From the NCBI GenBank assembly GCA_028386065.3, contig JAKUCV010006588.1, positions 1 to 64,000 of the forward strand: a DNA stretch of 64,000 bases. The letters are read 5' to 3'. Below the pieces are notes generated by a model. The model was not told the origin of the DNA. It did not search any database and saw nothing but the letters and a program-made list of their open reading frames with translations. Below, piece after piece: positions 1-10,873 of the stretch. This DNA comes from Turnera subulata (taxonomy: Eukaryota; Streptophyta; Magnoliopsida; Malpighiales; Passifloraceae). Numbering within the stretch: position 1 is the stretch's first letter; each line of letters opens with the position of its first letter. The position numbers and the translations under genes were made by a program.

Positions 1-1233
1 CGCAAATTGCATGAGAAAACTGGTCTTGGGTTTCTTCTGGTGCGCTTTTGAATAAGATACACCGTATCTTCATAATTTGGGTCCAAAGCCAAAATCTTCA
101 CATCAGGGCCCTGGTCATATGATAATTCTTCTTTCAACTCAGCATCGTCTGTTTTCATTTCATGGAAAAACATATTGTGCTTGAACGTCCACTCTTCCCT
201 TTCAAAGTCTGTCAATTCCCAAATCCTAAAAAATCCACCGCGACCACCAATGTGGCTAATGTCACAGCGGCTGTGTAGCAGCAACCGTAAGGACCCCTTG
301 CACTCTCCGAAAACAGTGTCAACAAATGATCCATCACTAGGGGTTTTAATTATACGGCATCTCTCTGGCTCCATAGGGTTGTATGCTACAATTTCTCTTG
401 CCGCACGATCGTTCTTCACGAAAAAAAATGCCATTCCAACTAAATATACTATGTGAAAAACACTTGGGCCAGTATGGGAACCAGTCAGTGAAGCCAAACT
501 CAGGATTCTGTGGATACCATACCTCCTTCTCTTCCCATTTGTTTGTTTCGGAAGAAAACACCTCGGCTATAAAAGAGCTTCTCATATAAATTCTGTTATG
601 AATTGAGGACCTTTCACTTTGATGAAGTCGCACTACCCGGCAATTCTTGTCATCATCACAGACAAAACCTACAGCCACGCCTTGCTTGAAGGGGTATTTG
701 TCAGGAAAGGGTGGAAGTGCAACCCACTCCTTAGTTAGTGGATTGCGTATGTAATAGACTCTTGGTTCTCCTGGATCGAGGTTATCGCAAATTGTGTTGC
801 ACAAAAACAAGCCATTACATGTTGCAGCAATTCGAATACTGGCAGCAAATCTCTGCCAGATGGAAAAAGGAAGAAAATCCAACTTGAAAGTTGTATTGCA
901 TCCCAATGGATTGGTTGGTTTGGATACTACGTAGTTGATGATGTGTTTGTCGTCCCACACATGCCCGAGGTTGATGATGAGGACAAAGGGTTTGCTTCTG
1001 TTGGGATGATCATAAATATGGCGAAGTTCTTTCCAGCGATTGGAGAAGATGGGATTGGAGATCAAGGATTCCCAACGTTTAGATACCAACTTGCATTGAA
1101 ACGCAAATTTGGAAGAGGAGCATGCTCTGCAAAGGATTTCAAGCAGTAAAGCATCGTCGACGTCCTCCATACTAGACCAAATTCGCTTACTGGGAGGTGT
1201 ATTAATGGAGGTAGAAAAATTTTCTTGTGCCAT
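1..1233 (-). pseudogene. F-box protein A1, frameshifted, cut by window edge
   Basis: Member of the F-box/F-box-associated family, which acts as the substrate-recognition subunit of SCF ubiquitin ligases. Seen: the start at 1233 (MAQENFSTS) is followed by an F-box (DDALLLEIL, then KLVSKRWESLISNPIFSNRW) and the associated-domain signature NPLTKEWVALPPFP. The reading frame breaks in the T8 run (A8 at 421-428 on the + strand): paralogues A2 and A3 carry one T fewer in the matching phrase. After that point the original frame continues cleanly to base 1 without further breaks, so a single base is at fault. It is inverted relative to A2, and similarity continues upstream of the start. It may be a very recent pseudogene or an assembly error in a homopolymer. 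Confidence 0.85.
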
Positions 1234-1697
1234 TGTTTTTCCACAAAGCAAAGGGTTAGGGTTTTTGAACTTTAGGTTTTCTAGTTTGGACGGAATTTAT
1301 ATCCTTAATAGCAATTAATTTACCATGGGGGAGGAGATAAAAAAAAAAATCATAATTATAATCCTCCGCCTCAACAATGTAATCAATTTATATACACAGA
1401 AAGTGAAACTATATTGAGCAAACCGCCACAGCCACCGCCTCAGCCCCGCGGTAAATTATATGTATGGAAAAATATAATTTATTTTTTGCATACGGTTCCA
1501 ATCAATTGTGGGGATTAGATTTATTTTAACCGTGAAGATACAATTTACAGAAACTGGAGAGCAACCCAATCCTGCACGCTTGAAACAAAAGCTGAAAATT
1601 CAATCTCTTCTTGGATTGGAATAATGGGTGCCCCCATCGATCCATCGCAGTTTATGATATAGTATATAATGATCACTAATTGTTTTGAAGCACTAAA
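1234..1697 (-). promoter_or_regulatory. Duplicated upstream region of F-box A1
   Basis: This is an inverted copy of the region upstream of A2 (about 10430-10873). Both contain the element GTTGAGGCGG (here its complement near 1365-1378), a second CGGTGGCTGAGGC-like block with a GCGG core near 1425-1450, and a distal block reading as GGGGGCACCC in both. The distal end (about 1640-1712, continuing past the LINE at 3381) is a relic of the 3' end of another F-box gene. The duplicated unit therefore included the neighbour's tail. Promoter function is inferred from conservation only. Confidence 0.5.
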
Positions 1698-1712
1698 ACT
1701 TGAGTAGGCCAT

Positions 1713-3362
1713 GGAAGGGGATGATCATGCACAAATATTTACTCCCCTCCGCCACCATGAGTCCAGCTTTTAATTGCAACAATGCTTCCAAAATTTGGCG
1801 AGACATTGTTTCACTAGCGGGGCTGGACGAAAACAATGGTACCGCACTGTTCAGGGGCTGCCGTATTCAGATTGGGAATGTATGCTCAACACTTTTTTGG
1901 CATGACAATTGGACTGGCCTCGGATGTTTCAAGGCCCTATATCCGAGACTATATTCTACTTCCAACACGCAATCTATGTCAGTCTCAGAATGCCTTTCCG
2001 TTGTGAATGGCTGGCCAAGGTGGAAGGGTGATTGGAGAAGACACTTGCGAGAATGGGAAGACCGTGGTGTCGAGACTATGTCCTCAATGATCCCGCTGGT
2101 GTGTTTTCAGACGAAAAAGGCCGACCGATGGTGGTGGAAGGATGACCCCAATGGGGAATTCTCAGTTGCTAGAGGTAGGGAATTCTTCTATTCTCAGATG
2201 GGACTAACCAGGTCAAAACCGTATATTTGACTCTCTCTCACCCCATTTAAAGTAGAGTGCTGGATGTGGTTGGCTTTAAATAATGGGATACCTACTAAGG
2301 ATGTGCTTAGATATAGAGGCATCATTACTTTGGCGGATTCGATATGTCCTTTATGCTCATCTTGCTTGGAGTCCCGGGGATCATATGTTACTCACTTGTT
2401 CGTTCTCCTGGCGCATTTGGTCAAGGATTAGTCGCTGGTGGGGGGCGGTGTGGTGTATGCCATCATCACTTGAAGATTTCCTCTTGCAATGGGCATTTAT
2501 ATCTCCTATGTGCAGCAGCCGGACGTTTTGGGTTATGATTTCTTACTCCACCTTCTGGTCTATATGGCTGGAAAGGAACAAAAGGGTCTTCAATAGAACT
2601 GCTACAGATGTGGACAGGGTGATGGAGCTAGCTTTGGTTAATGCCACCCTGTGGATCAAAACACTGTGTCGTAACTTTCCCTTCTCTACCTCATGCGTTC
2701 TATCAAATGCCGACTTCGTCAAGAACTGGAGGGCTCCACGTAGAAGCTTTAATTTACTCGCATGTAATGGGTAATTGTGTTTTTTGAGTTTATTTAATCA
2801 TCTGTGTATGTGCTTACCTATATGCGACTCATGGCAGTAATTGACCTGCTTGTGTTTTTGAAGAATTTAATTGAGCAGGAAACTTACTTCTATTTCCTAG
2901 CACACAGCGGAAGCAGGATCGGGAGCTTAGCTCGGTTTACCGGTCGGTAGATGTTGTCACAGTACGTTGGATCAACTTCTGAGTCTCCACAACCTAAACC
3001 CTGGTATGTATTTCTCAATTCTGGGTATGTTTCTCTGTTTTGTTTCACGCACCCATGCTATTCCTTTTATAGCAGGTATACTGGTGGATGCTGAGCTGGT
3101 GGAGGTCCCTTCATTTTCTTTGCAGCTGGTGGAGGCTCTTCCACTATGATAGTGCACCATGATAAACTGTGGAGGTCCCTCCATGATGATAGTACATCAT
3201 GATAAACTGTGGAGGTCCCTCCATGATGATAGTGCATCATGATAGTGCACCCTATTGTGGGTGTACTAATCACTTTATTCCAACAGTTTTGTTCTTCAAG
3301 CAGGGCCTCTGTTTCTGTAATGTAAATATTATCAATAAAAATCAATCATTTAGTATCAAAAA
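1713..3362 (+). mobile_element. 5'-truncated L1-type LINE with target-site duplication
   Basis: Seen: an 18-bp perfect direct repeat AAAACTTGAGTAGGCCAT flanks the insert at 1695-1712 and 3363-3380, and the insert ends in a poly-A run after ATCAATAAAAATCAATC. The inside encodes only the C-terminal part of LINE ORF2, downstream of the reverse transcriptase: the zinc-binding RVT domain region with FWHDNW, RWWWKDDPNGEFSV and SFSWRIWSRISRWWG. The reading frame is open from about 1700 to 2230, shifts, and is open again from 2283 to 2774. The element landed in the relic of an F-box gene 3' end; the uninterrupted equivalent lies near 49590-49645. Confidence 0.9.
3158..3250 (+). repeat. 40-bp tandem repeat in LINE 3' UTR
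   Basis: Two near-identical 40-bp units (3158-3197 and 3198-3237) and a partial third, each containing AAACTGTGGAGGTCCCTCCA, with a degenerate unit upstream (about 3100-3157). Each unit contains the small inverted repeat GGAGGTCCCTCC. It lies in the non-coding tail of the LINE. Confidence 0.8.
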
Positions 3363-3380
3363 AAAACTTGAGTAGGCCAT

Positions 3381-3450
3381 TGAATTGCATGGTACCACAG
3401 GAACTGGTGCAGGCCCATCTGGGAGTTCTTCGGTATATACAGAGTGAAAA
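3381..3450 (-). pseudogene. F-box gene 3'-end relic (LINE target)
   Basis: Read on the minus strand, this matches the conserved end of the F-box family (a phrase like CTGCACCAGTTCCTGTG, then TACCATG), which recurs at 10330-10390, 13075-13110 and 49590-49640. Together with 1640-1712 it forms one relic, interrupted by the LINE. Confidence 0.7.
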
Positions 3451-3607
3451 AATTCAAGAACATGGTACAAAAAAAATTCAAGAACATCCCTTTGCCTGAT
3501 GGATATGATAAAAACGTGGTTGTTTTCCATTGTTTGTTTTGGATGGATGCCTTGTTTTGGTTGATAGTATAAGGGATCAGACTGGAAATCTTCAATATGA
3601 GCTATGG

Positions 3608-3817
3608 TCACTGAAAAAAGTACTGGGTAGGTGCCTCTTGGACCAAGTTAGTTTTTACTGTCACATCTCCTGTTGTTGTACCTAATTTCCGCTTCCGCGC
3701 GGTGTTCCATTCTATAAGATGAACAACCGGGAAATCTCGATGATCACAGATGAAAACCAACTGTTGAGGTTCAATTTGGAGAATAAGGATTGCAAAATGC
3801 TTAACGCTGGAGACCAA
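3608..3817 (-). other. Unrecognised 69-codon ORF
   Basis: A short open frame containing LQIEPQQLVFICDHRDFP and VVHLIEWNTARKRKLG. It has the amino acid balance of real protein, unlike the AT-rich noise nearby, but I do not recognise a family. It could be a captured exon or chance. Confidence 0.2.
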
Positions 3818-3829
3818 ACCGTCGATTAA

Positions 3830-6171
3830 TGCTTTACTACGTTGTGATTGGTATATATGCTCTTATTATATGTAGAAACGTTACTGTCACTGCATGGTTT
3901 GGTGTAAGAAGCTAGTCCTGCAGGTAATGAAAAAAATATGAGGAGAATTTTTGGCTGTTCTCTCCTTCTTTATCCGTTTTTTCAGTTTTCGGTTTGATCA
4001 ATGGCTGGACACTTAGAATGCTTTGTACACCCACCATGCTTCGATCTGTTCTTTTTTCTTTTCCTTTTCTATCCTTTTTGCCTATTCACGTTCGCCCTCT
4101 CGGTGGACTTTTTTCGGAACATCCCATTTTATTAGTAACTAGGTGATGCCCCTCGCCTTGGTATGGATACTTTTAAATTTTCAATTCAATAAAAGTCTGG
4201 GCAAATAAAACAATTTAGGTGTATAACACAAAATTGATTTTTATTTTTTTAAAAAAAGATGCGGTTTTCCATCCGGTGTCGGAAGTTTTGCCCCGATTAA
4301 TCCGGATTCGATTTGGTTCCGCTTAAGCATCGTCTCGGATTTGAGTCCTCATGTATGAAAAAATTCCCATTGTAGACTCACCCACCATATACCCAGGTGG
4401 GCAACCCGATCGAATTTGGAAAAAAGATGTCGCAATGAAGCTAAGAAAAATATTGTTTGACCACTGCTAAACAATTATATACATACTAGAATTGACCAAT
4501 GTTTTATTTAAACAAAATAATTTCAAGATTCATGAATATTTTCTCTTTACCTATAAGTTAAAATTTATTCTAATTTTAAAATTATAAATTTCATTTCAAT
4601 TTTTAAAAAATCTATCTTAATTAAGATGAAAATTGGCCTAAAATATATTAACATACTATATTTTATTTACCATCCCAATTCTAAAATATATTGATGCTCT
4701 CTTTATTCCGTTTAGAATATAACTTTATTTCGGAGCAAATATGCATCAACATTTTAATTTTCTCACATATTTTAGATGAAACACTATTTTTTCACTTCTT
4801 TTTCTTAATCTTTTTTCTTATTCTATACCGCATATTGGTTTTAATGGAATGTTATTTTTTCACTTCTTGATAATCATTCTATAAATTGGATATAATTACT
4901 CTAATTAACTACTTAACATTGTTGGCAAAAACAACTATTTAACATTGAATCTTTTATTAAGGAATAATTAACGTTGAATCTTTTGTGTTATTTATAGTAC
5001 TCAAATTTAAACCGGAATCTATCTAAAGTTTAAGCATCAAATTAATTTTTTTATTAAGAAGCATAAAAATTATTTTATTCAAAACATCATCTAAGGGGTG
5101 GGCTAAGTGTAAAAGTAGACCTTATTGAAAGTTATATAAAGTTAAATTATTAAATTTATTTAGTCAATTGATTCTGATTTAGGGGTCATGGATTAGATCT
5201 AACCTAATTTTCAGGGTATCTATGAAAAAAAACGTAAATGATTAAATGAATACAAAAGCTTGGAACAACATAATTTTATTTTATTAAAGAACCAAATTCA
5301 CATGATAATTTTAAAATAACTGCTATAAATATAAAATTTATTTGATAGATGATATTGATAGGTAGCATTGTCAATAGAAATACACATATTATTGCGAGTG
5401 ATTATGGTGTAATGCAGGATTATGGAAAAGAAAAAGTCAAATATTAAATAGTATTAAATTAAAAAATTCATAAAATAAAAATATAACAAAAAGAGAATAA
5501 ATAAAAGTTAATATTAGCAAATGAGAAAACCGATGTTGCTTTTGTATCAAGTTGGTGTAAGGAAGTTTCGCCACATGTCACCTCAGTAAACTTCCTTACA
5601 CCACTTTCATGTTATAAGATAGATGCTTATCAAGAGAACATGTTACAATTATGTTGGTATATGTCCAATATTTTATTACCCATGTCTCTTCTATTTTTAA
5701 CTTGAACCATGTCCCCTCCAATAATAGTAAACCCAAATACCTTTTCCATTCAAGGAATCGAGATTCCATGATTAGGGATGGAGTGCATCAAGTGCCCATA
5801 TGGAAGGTCCATCATCTAGAAGTTGATGATGATGATGAAACTCTGGTCAATAACATCATCAACAGTGGCCGCAATGGGGACCATGTAGGCTTTGGTCACC
5901 TCCACCTAATTACGAGGACAAACATCATATGGTTTACCCTCTCAAACGTCGACCATTTGAAATAGTAGGGTCATGCCATGGATTGTTATGGATGGCTGTG
6001 TTTGTTACCCCTACCTTTGGAGGAGAAACAATGATGCATCACTTCTTCCGAATATATTTACCAGTTTGCCTGTGATCTGAGCACCGATAACTATAAATTG
6101 ATTCGGGGGCGTATCTGTCAATGGTAGGCGTGTCCAGAAAGCCTGGCGCGATAGTATTGATAGTCATGATG
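3830..6171. other. AT-rich intergenic DNA, no supportable gene
   Basis: Mostly very AT-rich sequence between 4440 and 5640. The only distinct piece is the SINE-like fragment at 4258-4430. A 104-codon open frame at 5651-5965 contains a run of Asp (VDDDDETLVNN) but resembles nothing I know, and I do not call it a gene. Confidence 0.5.
4258..4430. repeat. Two SINE-like fragments, head to head
   Basis: The left part (about 4258-4320), read on the minus strand, matches the tail CCGGATTAGTCCGGGC...CCGGATGGGAAAC seen at 33178-33220. The right part (about 4335-4425), read on the plus strand, matches the body of the same repeat around 33090-33170 (a GATTTGAGTCCTC box-B-like phrase, then CACCCACCATATACCCAGGTG). 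So two pieces of one family lie in opposite orientation. Confidence 0.5.
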
Positions 6172-6189
6172 ATGGTTACTAGGGGTGTA

Positions 6190-6470
6190 AACGAGCCGAG
6201 TCGAGCCGAGTAGTGCCTTGCTCGACTCGAGCTCGTTAAGGAATCCCAAGCTCGAGCTCGAGCTCGAGCTCGATCGAGCTTGTATATTTGAACTCGAGCT
6301 CGAGCTCGTTAGATTTTGCCATTACTCGAGCTCGGCTCGTTAAAGCTCGTTAAGGCTCGTTAAGTAGTGGTTTGCTTCGGTAGCTAGATCTCAGCTCGTT
6401 AGAGCTCGTTAACGCAACGAGCTCATTAACGCAAGCTCGTTTAAGCTCGTTTAAGCTCGATTAATGTTAA
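6190..6470. repeat. hAT subterminal repeats (GAGCTCG / GCTCGTTAA)
   Basis: At least fifteen copies of GAGCTCG or GCTCGTTAA within 280 bp; a matching but shorter set is at 8825-8975. Subterminal short repeats bind transposase in hAT and related elements; that role here is inferred. Confidence 0.75.
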
Positions 6471-7531
6471 AATAGACAAATCCAAAATTTTAAACACTCC
6501 AACACTTAATGAAAGATGAGCAAAAAATTTCTGCAGTTTTCACAAGAACCCATCAGTTTAGAGAATATCAAGATCCAAACCTATAAAAAACTAACAAGGG
6601 TAACTTGTAAAGTTCCAAATCTGGAAAAGCAACGAGGGAATTACCATTCCCAGATTATCCTTGAATGATTGAAAGAAAATCAAAGGACCCAGTGAAATAT
6701 TAACAAGGAAAACAAATTGAACAGGCTCATGGTGACAATAGAGCAATACAGGAAACAGGTTCATTTCAAATAGTGAAGAAAACGACACTGTTAAAACATA
6801 CAGAGTTGGGGAGGCCGGACAGTGAACTTTTGCTATCAGTTGACTAACTCATAAACTTGCATAATTGCATCCTATAACAGACAAGCTTCTTAGAAGACTT
6901 AAGTCATCTCTATGATTAAACATTATCATGGACACAAAATTGGTTGCCACCTTGGTGCTACTGCTAAATAATATCATAAGCAATTTCTGTAATAGTCAAA
7001 CTCTCTCAGGCTGCTGAATTTAACTAATTACTAGGTTTGGATTCGTTTATATGCTAGTAGAAAATATTCCCCTTCCACATCAACTTAGGCAGATCTCATG
7101 TGATGTAAGGGGATAGAAACAATAGGAACGTGGAAATTTTAAACAAATCTGTCAAAGACGTGCGAATCAAATTCAATGACTAAGATGCAAGATCAAGCTT
7201 AGTTGCAGAGCCAAAACCAGTAAACAGCTGAAGTGACCTCTTTTACTACCATATATAATAACATACAGAATCAAACATTAGATTAGCAAAGGCAAAGGGC
7301 AAACATAACAGGGGGTGGGAATACATGAGCAAAGACGCTTAGAAAATTTAGTGGGTAAATACAAAAAAAGGAAAAAAAAAACTATTTGCTATTAAGAGTT
7401 TTGGGCAATTAGAAAGGCAAAAGGAATTGACCTGCAATCATTGGCGAAGGTTGCGAACTTGAAGGCACAAAACCAGAGTAAATAACGTCAATCCAAAATC
7501 TAAAACAAGAACTAAGTAGAGTAAACACCAT

Positions 7532-7591
7532 CATGGTTGACAACTCTTCATGGGCTTGCCTACATCTCCAACATGGTTGACAACTCTTCAA
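7532..7591. repeat. Short direct repeat ATGGTTGACAACTCTTCA
   Basis: The 18-bp phrase ATGGTTGACAACTCTTCA occurs twice, at about 7532 and 7574, in the non-coding cargo of the hAT element. It may be a local duplication during gene capture. Confidence 0.6.
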
Positions 7592-7799
7592 GGGCTTTCA
7601 TTGAACAGTTCACTAACCAAAGTATGATGAAGCATTCTAGATTGGCTTTCTCTTGTCATAGATCATCCGTTTTCCTAATGGCAAGAATCGTAAAGAACAA
7701 TAAGCTTACAAACAAACATAGATAAGATACAGAATAAATCTAATTTAAAGGGCCATAGTACTATAAACAGAAAACAATAGCAAGGAGGAGAGCACTTAC

Positions 7800-8110
7800 T
7801 CCTTTTGAATCCTTAGAGGAATACCAAGCCCGGTCCTTATATTTGCACCCACCTCCATTAGGTCCTCTACCTGCAAAAGCTCGTGAATTCAGACAGTGAA
7901 GCAGAAACAAACCTCGCAACTCACTTGTACATATGTTATCTGATTAATAGTCAACTTTCACTGAAGTAAACATAAAAAGTAAAGAGAGAGTGAGAGAATC
8001 AAAGTTTTTTAAAGGACCTTGTGGATGCCGGAGGCTTGAAGTCCACCTACGGAGGCCGAGGCGGCGGAACCAACAAAGAGGGATGCGACGGCAAAGGCTT
8101 TAAAGGGCAT
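7800..8110 (-). CDS. Captured small plant gene, two exons inside hAT element
   Basis: Seen: exon 8110-8018 encodes a 31-residue N-terminus starting MPFKAFAVASLFVGS with a hydrophobic stretch (FAVASLFVGSAASASVGG), ending GIHK at an AAG|GT donor. After an intron ending GCTTTTGCAG, exon 7870-7800 encodes VEDLMEVGANIRTGLGIP and ends at a strong GTAAGT donor. An untranslated exon with a CCACAG|GTACTC donor lies near 8280-8380. The split phrase HK|VEDLMEVGANIRTGLGIP resembles a small conserved plant protein that I cannot name. Later exons (below 7790) were not resolved. Intact splice sites show that genomic DNA, not cDNA, was captured. Confidence 0.5.
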
Positions 8111-8999
8111 GAGACGAGAGTCTCCGGCTGTGTTGCGTGCAAGACAAAGTTCAAATCAAACACGAGAAAGGACTCTGAGTCTGACATCGCAACAGAAAAT
8201 TTTGTATAACCAACTACAAAAAAAATACATATATAATAAAACAAAAAGAGTGAAGCGAACATGAGAAGAGCGAGTACCTGTGGATAATGGGTTTCTAAAT
8301 GAGCCAAAGCCACGACCACAGAATTTGCTTCAAGAGGCCACCCACGAATCCGAGGAAGTTAGACTGGAGAGAAAGAGAGAGCGATAGATAGAGAGAGGAC
8401 TTGGCGGGGGAGATTTAGGGAGGAGAGAGAATTGGAGAAAGAGATCCGGTGGCGGTGGGCTGTGGCGAGCCACTGTCGAGGACTCGAGGTGGTGGCCGGC
8501 GGTGGATGGATGTCTGGGTGACTGGGTTTTGTCGTGGGAAGGGAAAAGAATTAGAGCTTGGAAGTTGGAGGAGATTGGGGCTTTTTTTTCTAGGTTTTTA
8601 GTCGACTTTAGATAATAGACGATTAGTTTAGTTAGGCATCGTGTTTAAGCATTACTGTTATATTTTATTTATTTTTTTAATTTTAACTTTCATTAATTTA
8701 GTTGGCATTTATTTTTTTGGGCTTAACAAGGACGCATGGCCCAACTTCTTAGCCAAACATGACACATGGCCCAACTTCTTACCCAAACATAAGGCCCATA
8801 TCATTATAATATTATATTATGGAAAAGCTCGATAAGGCTCGCGAGCTTCACGAGTCGAGTACTGGTAAGCACGAACTCGGCTCGATAGCCTTTCAAGCTC
8901 GACTCGAGCTCGATAAGCACGAGTCGAGTTCGAGTAGCCGCCGAGTCGATTCCGAGTAGCTCGCGAGTAGCTTGACTCGCTTACACCCCTAATGGTTAC

Positions 9000-10269
9000 A
9001 ACTTACAAGGTGGTTAGCTAGCTTTACTACTTGACGATAATACTATAGTTATCTTAAAATTTGTATGAAATTATGGGCCCAAATCCGCTACGCTTGCCTT
9101 CCCAAATCTGCTAAGGAATTGAGTATAATTCGGTATCAGTTTGGGCCTTCTGATTGGACCTTGCGAGTAAAAACTCTATATCTATCTAAATCATTATTGT
9201 TATTTGTTAGGGTTTCAAACATAAAATTGGGGTTATATATAACATTAAAACCGCAGTAGAGATATATATATTTTCTAGCAAAAATGCCCGCGCTCCGCAG
9301 CGGGTTAGATAACCAAGATCCGATCCAATATATATGTCATAGAAATTATCATAGAGATTAAAAAGATACACTTATAATATTATAAATTATAATCTCATTG
9401 ATTTATACATAAATAATCTGTACATTTTCATAACTTATCCTCTGTTAGTTAGCTAGAGAAGATCCGGGGAACCATGTATGTAAGACTACTTCCTGAGTAT
9501 GCAAAAATGTATGACATCACATGGTATATAAAAAATGCAAAGCAAACTACTTGAAAGCATTTCAGTCACTATATCCACCCTATTATCACCAAAATGAATC
9601 ACATCAGATGTTATACACAGTGCAAGAAAAACTAAGTGAAAGCATTCCAGTGACACACAAAAAAATGCGAGTGTTATATTTGAGCAACATATACAAAAAA
9701 GAGATCCTCACCAAGTTGATTTGCAAGTCTAAGTAAATCGTTGGTTATGTTGCCTTTAGTATAGAGACTCTTGGATTGGTGTACAACATTCTAACTTGGG
9801 AATCAAAGGCCAATTCCCCGTCCACCACCAAATGGAACATATAAGCTCAAAACTGTTGTCTATCAACTCTCTATCTCTTCTTCTGCCTCTGTCATTCCTT
9901 CCTCCTCTTAAGCTTAGGGCGGTGCAAAAGGAAACCTTTTAATGCTGAACAAAAGTTCTCAAAAGAGACAAAAAAAAAAAACAAAATTTGTGGTTCCATC
10001 TACAATATTCTGCATTAATTTTAAGCATTCATAGGCTTTGATATTTAGTAAAAAATGATTTACAAACTGCCAAAGTCCAAGTTAGTGGCTTGCCTCCACC
10101 AAACTTAGTACAGATTCAACTTACAGCTAACAATCTTTTGCAGCTAAATTTCAGCTTACACAAATAGACTGAGTTAGTAAATTAATATCCAATAGGCATT
10201 GTAGGCAGCAAATACATGCCTAAAAACCTATTGCATCGAGCTCAAACCCACCACCATTTGAAATTGAAG
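9000..10269. other. Intergenic, no supportable gene
   Basis: AT-rich. At 9275-9305 there is a TCTAGC...TGCCCGCGCTCCGCAGCGGG phrase with a GC-rich hairpin, of the type seen at the ends of some plant repeats; a related phrase is at 4140-4160. A 71-codon frame at 9521-9736 and a 64-codon frame at 9065-9259 resemble nothing known to me. Confidence 0.5.
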
Positions 10270-10400
10270 AATCATAGATAATGACTCTTGGTGTCTTCGC
10301 AATGTATTTCAGTTTGAAGTCCCAGACTGGGCTGCACCAGTTCCTGTGCTACCATCAAATGCCCTACCCAGGTGTTAGTACTTCAAAACAATTAGAGATC
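10270..10400 (+). pseudogene. F-box gene 3'-end relic
   Basis: Contains the family tail: GGTGTCTTCGCAATGTATTT, then CAGTTTGAAGTCCCAGACTG and CCTGTGCTACCATCAAATG. The same tail is seen at 3381-3450, 12905-12945, 30665-30740 and 49550-49640. It precedes A2, as the equivalent tail of F-box D precedes A3. Confidence 0.75.
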
Positions 10401-10619
10401 ATTATATATTATGCCATGCATGGATGGGGGCACCCCAACCCAAGAAGCGATTGGACTTTGGTTTTCTTCCTTTGTTTCAAGCGTGGAGGGTTGGATTGCT
10501 CTCCTGCAAATTGTTTCTTCACGCTTAAAATAAATCTATTCCGAAAATTGATTGGAACAGTATACCAATCTAATACTTGGCGTGGAAGTCATCTATAGAC
10601 CATTTTTTTCATAACTATT

Positions 10620-10873
10620 ATTTACCACGCGGCTGAGGCGGTGGCTAATTAAGGCGGTTTGCTATATATATATATATATATATATATATGGGAACTACTT
10701 TTTTTTTATTCAAACTCCACTGCCGTAGTAAATTGATTACTTTGTTGAGGCGGAGTTTTTTCTTTTATCTCCCCTCTCCCGTAGTAAATTAATTGTTGTT
10801 AAGGATATAAATTCCGTCCAAACTAGAAAACCTAAACTTCGAAAACCCTAACCCTTTGCTTTGTAGAAAAACA
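10620..10873 (+). promoter_or_regulatory. Promoter-proximal region of F-box A2
   Basis: Shared with A3 (49760-49939) and, inverted, with A1. Ordered blocks: GGCTGAGGCGGTGG, then AAGGCGGTTTGCTATATATA running into a (TA)n stretch at about 10672-10689, then TTGTTGAGGCGGAG (10742-10755) and finally CTAACCCTTTGCTTTGTAG just before the start. The TATA-rich block after GGCGGTTTGCT is a plausible core promoter, and the TA repeat has expanded here relative to A3. Confidence 0.55.

Larger units (their letters stand above)
6180..8991. mobile_element. hAT transposon carrying host gene exons (Pack-type)
   Basis: Seen: terminal inverted repeats TAGGGGTGTAAACGAG (6180) and CTCGCTTACACCCCTA (ending 8991), flanked by a perfect 8-bp target duplication ATGGTTAC at 6172-6179 and 8992-8999. 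An 8-bp duplication and a TAGGG start are hallmarks of the hAT superfamily. Both subterminal regions are packed with GAGCTCG/GCTCGTTAA repeats. There is no transposase frame; instead the interior contains exons and splice sites of an unrelated gene on the minus strand. It is therefore a non-autonomous element that has captured host DNA. Confidence 0.9.

Noticed and set aside
8047..8319. 90-codon frame starting MVVALAHLETHY inside the hAT cargo
   Set aside because: It reads through an intron; the spliced frame on the same strand (8110-8018, 7870-7800) is better supported.
9275..9310. Possible Helitron end with a GC-rich hairpin
   Set aside because: No matching second terminus (5' TC with 3' CTRR between A and T) could be located, so no element is called.
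10672..10690. (TA)n microsatellite as a separate element
   Set aside because: It is an expansion of the TATATATA promoter stretch also present before A3.
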